Positions 26,505 to 31,259 of a stretch of DNA of 31,259 nucleotides are shown one piece after another. The number at the start of each line of letters is the position of its first letter. Position 1 is the first letter of the stretch. The notes under the pieces were generated by a model. It saw only the letters and a list, made by a program, of their open reading frames with translations, was not told the origin of the DNA and searched no databases. Origin of the DNA: Opitutaceae bacterium (GTDB lineage: Bacteria; Verrucomicrobiota; Verrucomicrobiia; Opitutales; Opitutaceae); the NCBI GenBank assembly GCA_016711225.1, contig JADJTK010000043.1:1-31259 (forward strand), read 5' to 3'. A program made the position numbers and the translations under genes.

Positions 26505-28831
26505 ATGTCCGGTACCATCTTGCAGCACGCCCCTCTCCTCCTCGCCTCCGCCGAGCCCGCCGCCCGAAGCCTGTCGCCGCTGGCCGGATTCATCGGCTGG
26601 CTCGTCGCCCTCGTCGCCGGTCTCGCCCTGGGCTGGATCTGGCACCGCGCCCACCATCGCGGCCACGCCTCCGCGGCACAGTCTCCCTCCGCGAGCAAGG
26701 ACAAGGCCGACTCGGTCACCCTCGAACGCCTGCCCATGCCCGCCTTGGCCTACGACAACAACGGCCAGTGGCATGCGGCCAACGCCGCATCCAACCAGTT
26801 CTTCACCGACCGCCAAGTTACTCCCACCCAAGCCGTTCCCCCGGGCCTGGCCGCCCGCATCAGCGAATGCGCCCAGGCCAAACGCCACACCTTGGTTGAG
26901 CACAAGTGCGGCATCGTCTGGATCGGCTGGCAACTCTGCCCGCTCGACGAAAACTACGTGCTGGCGCTGCTCACTGATATCACCGCGCAGAAGACGCGGG
27001 AGACCGCCCTCATCGCCGAGCGCGATTCCGCCGCCCAAGCCGCGCGTATGACCTCGGATTTCATCGCCATGCTCAGCCATGATATCCGGGTGCCGATGAA
27101 TGGCGTGCTCGGTATGGCCAACCTGCTCCTTGAGGCCGGACTGAACCAACAACAGCAGGAACTGGCTCGCTCGGTCGTCGATAGCGCCGAAAGCGTGATT
27201 ACCCTCACCGACGAACTCCTCGATCTCGCCAAAATCGAAGCCGGTAAGCTGGAGATCAACCCCCAGCCGGTGGAAATCAGTTCGCTGCTCAGCGAGTTGC
27301 TCCGTGGGCAAGCCGCCCGCGCAGAAAAGCGCGATCGCATCTTCCAAGCCTACAGCCAAGGCGACTCCTCAACCGCCAGCCTCTATGGCGGCACCGGCTT
27401 GGGCCTAGCCACCAGTCGCCGGCTAGCCGAGCTCATGGACGGGCGCCTCTGGTTCGAAAGCGAAGCGGGCAACGGCAGCACCTTCCTGCTCGCGCTTCCC
27501 TACCATCCAGTCGAGTCCCCGGTCCCTCCCGCCTGGACCCAGCGCCAGGTGTTGGTCGACGGCCGCGACATCCTCATTGTTGAGGACAACCCGCGACTGG
27601 GAGAACTCATGCGCGGCTGGGTGGCCGGTTGGGGCGGGCGCCCCAAGTTGACCGCCAGTGCGGCGGAAGTCCTCGCCTGGGCCGAAACCGGCGGACGCTG
27701 CGCCGTCGCGGTGGTCGACTTCGATCTGCCCCACTCCCAAGGCCTCGCCATCTTGCGCTCACTGGGCCAACAGCACCCCACCCCGCGCCTGATCGTATTC
27801 ACCGCCCGGCCGCCGGAAGCCAAGTCCGGGATTGAGCAATACGACATCCTGCTCAAGCCCCTTGCCCCCGAAACGCTGCTCGAATGCCTCAGCCGCCCCC
27901 CGCGTCCGCCCGTGGGCAAACCGGCCGGCCCCGCAGCCCCCTCCAGCGCCCCGTCCGGCGCGGCGGCCAGCGCGGCGGCCGGTGCCCCCGCTTCCGCCCA
28001 CCCGGCGCCGGCGCCTGCCACCCCCGCCAAACCGGCCGCCCCGCCTCGCGCCCGCGTGGTCGTGGCCGACGACGATATGGTCAACCAGAAGGTCATGCGC
28101 ACCTACCTCGAGCGCCTCGGCTGCGAGGTCCGCCTCGCCTCCCACGGGGTGGAGGCCCTCGCACTCATTGCCTCCGGCCCCTGCGACGTGCTCTTCCTCG
28201 ACATCATGATGCCCCGAATGGACGGCCTCCAGGCCGTGCGGGAAATCCGTCGCGTGGAAAACGAACGCCAGGCCGCCGGTCAGACCGTGCGCCGCCTGCC
28301 CGTGGTGGCCATCACCGCCAAGGTCATGCCCGGCGACCGCGAAAACGGGCTGGCCGCCGGCTTCGACGACTACGCCACCAAACCGGTCAACGACGCCCGG
28401 TTGCGCGAATCCCTGCAGAAGTTCATCCCCAGTTTCCAACCGCCCGGGCCCTGGCCTCCGGCGCCCCGATGCTCGCCACCCAGCAGGCAGTGCTCCTCGA
28501 TCGGAGCCGCTTGGACGAACTCAGCTCCGGCGACCCCGACACCATGCGCGAGATCATCCTGCTTTTCTTCGAGCGCATGTCCGAACTCTTCCCCGATATC
28601 GAGCGCACCCTCGCCGCCGGCGACATGGTCGAGGCCCGCCGCCACGCCCATACCGGCGCCGGCTCCTGCGCCACCTGCGGCATGATGCAGGCGCAAAACG
28701 TCATGCGGCGCATGGAGCGCTCCATCGAAGCAGGACAGTCAGACCACACCCGCGAGCTCATCCACGAAGCGCGCCGCGTGCTCGCCGCCACCCGCGCCGC
28801 CGCCGCCGAACTGGTACCGGGATTGAAGTAG
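26505..28831 (+). CDS. Hybrid histidine kinase (HisKA, damaged HATPase, two REC, Hpt), frameshifted before the Hpt domain
   Basis: ATG 26505 starts MSGTILQHAP; a single membrane helix lies at about 28-46 and a PAS-like region at about 75-165. HisKA follows with phospho-His192 in MLSHDIRVPMNGVLGM. The ATPase domain is incomplete: the chain passes from LLRGQAARAEK straight to RDRIFQAYSQGDSS at residues 275-276, losing about 80 residues that should carry the N box and the first glycine box; the YGGTGLGLATSRR box remains. Two receiver domains follow: REC1 (DILIVEDN, VVDFDLP) and REC2 (VVVADDDMVNQ, LFLDIMMPRMDG, Lys in YATKPVN). At about 28430-28468 the frame shifts by one base, and the other frame reads an Hpt domain (ARRHAHTGAGSCATCGM) to 28831. 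As sequenced it is unlikely to autophosphorylate. Confidence 0.8.
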
Positions 28832-28949
28832 CCCGCGTGTATCCGGCCCTTCGCTCACCCGTTGCCACCGCCCCGGCTTCAGTCCCAGTGATTTGTGGCG
28901 AAAGGACTACGTTGCCCCAGCCGCACTCCCGCCGCCCCGCCTCTCCGCC

Positions 28950-30085
28950 ATGAAAAAGATCCTGATTATCGACGACGACCAATTCATCCTGAAGGTCTAC
29001 CAGAAGAAGTTCGAAACCGAGGGCCTCGTGGTGGAAACAGCCGCCGACGGTCCCGCCGCCCTCGCCGCGCTGCGGGCGTCGCCCCCCGCCCTGGCCCTGC
29101 TCGACCTGATGCTGCCCGGCATGAACGGAGTCGAACTGCTCGGCCACATGCGCACCCTGCCCGGCTGCGCCGACTTTCCCGTCATCGTCTTCTCGCACAG
29201 CTTCGACGAAAAGCTGCTCGAATCCGCCCGGGCCGCTGGCGCCATCCAGTGCCTGAACAAGAACAGCGTCAGCCCCAACCGATTGCTGGAGATCGTGCGC
29301 GCCGCCCTCGGGGGCACCGGCCCGGCCACCCCAGCAGCCGCCGCGCCCGCCGCACGACCGGCCACCGCCGGGCCCTCCGGCAATCGTGAAGACCTGCGGG
29401 CCATGCTCGCCCGCGACGCCTCCGCCACCGAAACGCGAATCAACAGCCAGCTGCAGGCTTTCGCCGCCTCCTCGGTCGGCGCCGACCGCCTCGCCACCAT
29501 CGATCCATTACGCGCCAGCTTCGAGCGCCTGCGGCTCTCCTCCGACTACGCCGCCCTGCCGCGCCTGTCGATGTTGAGCCGCGCCGTCACCTTCATGCTG
29601 GAGGATCTGCGCGAGCACCCCGACGAGATCACTGCCAGCACCTTCCGCACTCTCGCCCGGGCCGTCGAAGTGATCCCGCCCCTCTTCCTCCCTCGCGTCA
29701 CCCAGGAGTTCGAGCCCCCCTGCCTCGCCCTGGTGGTCCATAACCAGCGGGGGTCGCTCCGTTGCTCGCCGAGGCGCTACGCACTGCCGGACAGCCGGCC
29801 GTGGCCTTCCGCGACACCGCCTCCGCACTCACTTTCATCGAGGACAATCCGGTAGAAATCCTCGTGGCCGGTCTCGATCTCGCCCAGCCCGCGGGCGGCG
29901 ATTTTGTGCGCCGCACCCATGCCATCCCCGGTCGCTCGCACCTGCCTGCCGTGCTGCTGAGCAACCAGTCCGCCGCCTCCACGATCGTGCCCAATTACCT
30001 ACTCGCCCACCAAGTGCTCAGCTTCCCGTTCACGGCCGACGAGGTGGTCGTCAGCGCCATCGTGCGCCTGGTCAAACGTTCCTGA
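28950..30085 (+). CDS. Multi-domain response regulator (REC, helical domain, second REC), frameshifted
   Basis: ATG 28950 begins a receiver domain (MKKILIIDDDQFILKVYQKK) with phospho-Asp52 in LLDLMLPGMNGVEL, the switch Ser in VIVFSHS and the conserved Lys in CLNKN. An Ala/Pro linker (about 125-148) leads to an alpha-helical region of about 100 residues (DLRAMLARDASATETRINSQ, then RLSMLSRAVTFMLEDLREHP), possibly Hpt-like. Near 29751-29760 the frame shifts by one base; the next frame (PLLAEALRTAGQPAVAF, ILVAGLDLAQPAGGDF, LSFPFTADEVVV) is a second, diverged receiver ending at 30085. Joined, the protein is about 378 residues with no DNA-binding domain, so it probably acts through protein contacts. 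It lies 118 bases downstream of the hybrid kinase on the same strand and is a likely partner. Confidence 0.78.
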
Positions 30086-30331
30086 GAGGGCCGTCCCCCG
30101 AGAGGCCAGACACCGAGCCCACGCTACGGCCGGTCTGGCTCCAACTCAGCTAGGCTCGGAGGCTTACCCGCCAGCACGGATTCGAGACTCCCGTTGGAAG
30201 GCAGTTCTATGCCCGGGCCGGTTTGCCCGGGCCGAGCCCGGCTTGCGCGAGGGTCCCGTAACCGCCATCCCGACACTTCTCGGTTTGCCCCTGCGCGCCT
30301 CCAGTGTTCTGATTCAGGGCCGGATCGTCGG
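30086..30331. other. Intergenic region without a recognised gene
   Basis: No family signature is visible in any frame. A repeated GCCCGGGCCG word occurs twice near 30209-30235. If the neighbouring phosphodiesterase remnant once had its N-terminal half here, it is no longer recognisable. Confidence 0.3.
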
Positions 30332-30535
30332 ATGAATGCCCGCCTCCAGCCTCATTTCACCCTCGCCCGAGCCGGCCCGGCCAACCCGGCCGCCATCGCC
30401 CAATGGCCGCATCAGCACCACGGATTCGCGGCTCCGCCCTTCCGGGTCGAACGATTTGCTCTCTACGCCAGCGAGCTTCGGCCCACCGGCGCGGTTCATC
30501 GGCTGCTCGAGGATTTCCCATTGATTGGGGCGTAG
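30332..30535 (+). pseudogene. C-terminal fragment of an RNA 2',3'-cyclic phosphodiesterase (ThpR/LigT family)
   Basis: The 67 codons from ATG 30332 read QPHFTLARAGPANPAAIAQW, then FRVERFALYASELRPTGAVH and RLLEDFPL. This matches the end of the ThpR/LigT 2H phosphoesterases, with the second HxTxAR motif, the 'F.V..F.LY.S.L...GA.Y..L..FPL' strand pair and the usual finish. Intact proteins are around 180-190 residues and need two HxT motifs; the first is absent here and I find no trace of it upstream. The frame is open to 30194, but the added residues are unlike the family. It is probably a decayed remnant; an intact gene broken by more than one frameshift is less likely. Confidence 0.5.
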
Positions 30536-30641
30536 CGCGCCCGCGGGGCTTCGCCGGACCGGCAAAGGCGCAGCCCTGCCCTTCTCCTGCTCCTTCGTTC
30601 TCATCGCCCCTATCGGTAGTTGCCTGCTCCGGGTTCCCCGC

Positions 30642-30670
30642 AAAAAGCCCGGCCTCCGAAAAGGCCGGGC
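30642..30670 (-). terminator. Rho-independent terminator of the REC-STAS gene
   Basis: On the minus strand a 9-base stem (GCCCGGCCT / AGGCCGGGC, 6-base loop) is followed by five T. It lies about 40 bases beyond the stop of the REC-STAS gene. Confidence 0.88.
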
Positions 30671-30711
30671 GGGGGGGAGCGATCGGGGCGGGGCCTGATG
30701 GCCCGAAAAGA

Positions 30712-31259
30712 TCAACCGGCCGGAGCGGCCTCGGGCGCGGCCTTGAAGCTGGCTTTGGCCTGCTCGAGCGAGTCGAAGAAGGTCCAGTTCTTGGTATCCT
30801 CGAATCCTTTGCACTCCTTGGCCACGATGGCGTTGCCCACCAGGATGTATTGGATCGAGACCTCGGAACAGGACTGCATGAACTGGAAGAGCAGCTTGAT
30901 CACCGGCATGTCGAGGGCCTTGAGCTTGCTGATGTCGATGATCGCCCGGGCCACGCCGGTATCGACCGCGGTGGAGACCTTCACCTTCATGTAGCCGGTC
31001 ACCTCGTTGATGGTCACCGGGGTGGTGTTTTCCGGCAGTCGCAGAATCAGCGTGCCCTCCTCCAAGCCGTAGTAGCGCAGCGAAGTGTCGAGATTCATCG
31101 CCTTGGCCATCCGGCTCTCCAGCTCGGAAAACTCGATGGGCTTGGTGATGATCGCCGAGAATCCCACCTGCAGGGCCTGCTGCTGGGAGGCCGTCTCGGT
31201 CTTCACCACCAGGGCGAAGACGGGGGTGAACTTGGTCTTGATGTTGGTGCGCAACATCC
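30712..31259 (-). CDS. Receiver-domain protein with STAS-like C-terminal domain, cut by the right edge
   Basis: The frame is open to the window edge, so the N-terminus is missing. The first 50 visible residues are the second half of a receiver domain (FTPVFALVVKTETASQQQAL, GFSAIITKPIEFSELESRM), with the conserved Lys-Pro. The rest resembles a STAS/anti-sigma-antagonist-like fold: EGTLILRLPENTTPVTINEV, then VDTGVARAIIDISKLKALD and YILVGNAIVAKECKGFEDTK. The internal ATG at 31255-31257 lies inside the receiver domain and is not the start. An Ala/Pro tail ends the protein. It may link phosphorelay input from the neighbouring kinase/regulator to a partner-switching pathway, but this is only inferred from its domains and position. 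A terminator follows. Confidence 0.7.
   Translation of the reverse strand, partial: MLRTNIKTKFTPVFALVVKTETASQQQALQVGFSAIITKPIEFSELESRMAKAMNLDTSLRYYGLEEGTLILRLPENTTPVTINEVTGYMKVKVSTAVDTGVARAIIDISKLKALDMPVIKLLFQFMQSCSEVSIQYILVGNAIVAKECKGFEDTKNWTFFDSLEQAKASFKAAPEAAPAG

Noticed and set aside
28469..28831. Stand-alone Hpt gene starting at ATG 28469
   Set aside because: It would overlap the kinase frame by over 200 bases without a ribosome-binding site, and that overlapping part of the kinase frame is meaningless sequence.

Overview
The window looks like chromosomal DNA from a GC-rich Verrucomicrobiota bacterium, most likely near Opitutaceae. The evidence is the very high GC, almost no Shine-Dalgarno sites, GC-rich dispersed hairpin repeats, and three exported proteins that share a C-terminal 'ADPDxDG..N.LEYAFG..P' module common in Verrucomicrobia secreted proteins. 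No rRNA or tRNA genes are visible, so the placement is an inference.

Layout. 1-242 (-): start of an exported CRTAC1/UnbV-like protein running off the left edge. 616-2689 (+): DinG-type iron-sulfur helicase with one frameshift. 2820-4634 (+): secreted beta-helix protein. 4766-6016 (-): sugar-transfer-type ATP-grasp enzyme. 6262-8085 (-): secreted alpha/beta-hydrolase. 8436-9191 (+): PP2C-type phosphatase. 9192-12150: mobile-element region. An apparently intact IS630 element with TIRs and a TA duplication has split one copy of a 57-bp repeat. A defective IS4-like element has landed in a second dispersed repeat. 12166-14375 (-): short Rhs protein with a signal peptide and an HNH/AHH-type nuclease tip, followed after 2 bp by a WG-repeat gene that is the candidate immunity gene. 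Both are frameshifted; the Rhs shift sits in a tandem 7-bp repeat. 14687-18049 (+): surface-type repeat protein built on near-identical 525-bp units. 18246-23385 (-): MacAB-type export operon (adaptor, ATPase, two permeases), with a REP/BIME-like block between ATPase and first permease. 23665-26214 (-): SlyD-like prolyl isomerase, iron-type alcohol dehydrogenase and a small ABM-fold monooxygenase. 26505-30085 (+): hybrid histidine kinase (ATPase domain partly deleted) and a multi-domain response regulator. 30332-30535: remnant of an RNA 2',3'-cyclic phosphodiesterase. 30712-31259 (-): REC-STAS-like protein cut by the right edge.

How the genes work together. The clearest units are the MacAB-like operon, the Rhs/WG toxin-immunity candidate, and the phosphorelay cluster at the right end. 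The adaptor, ATPase and two FtsX/MacB-fold permeases should form one tripartite pump; no outer-membrane TolC partner is in view. The most interesting locus is the small exported Rhs nuclease with its lower-GC tip and WG-repeat partner beside recently active mobile elements.

Caution. Single-base frameshifts recur in the helicase, WG gene, repeat protein, kinase and regulator, while the ABC operon and several enzymes are clean. Some shifts are probably assembly or sequencing errors. The Rhs heptamer duplication, the IS630 A8 run, the IS4 stop codon and the in-frame kinase deletion look more like biology.
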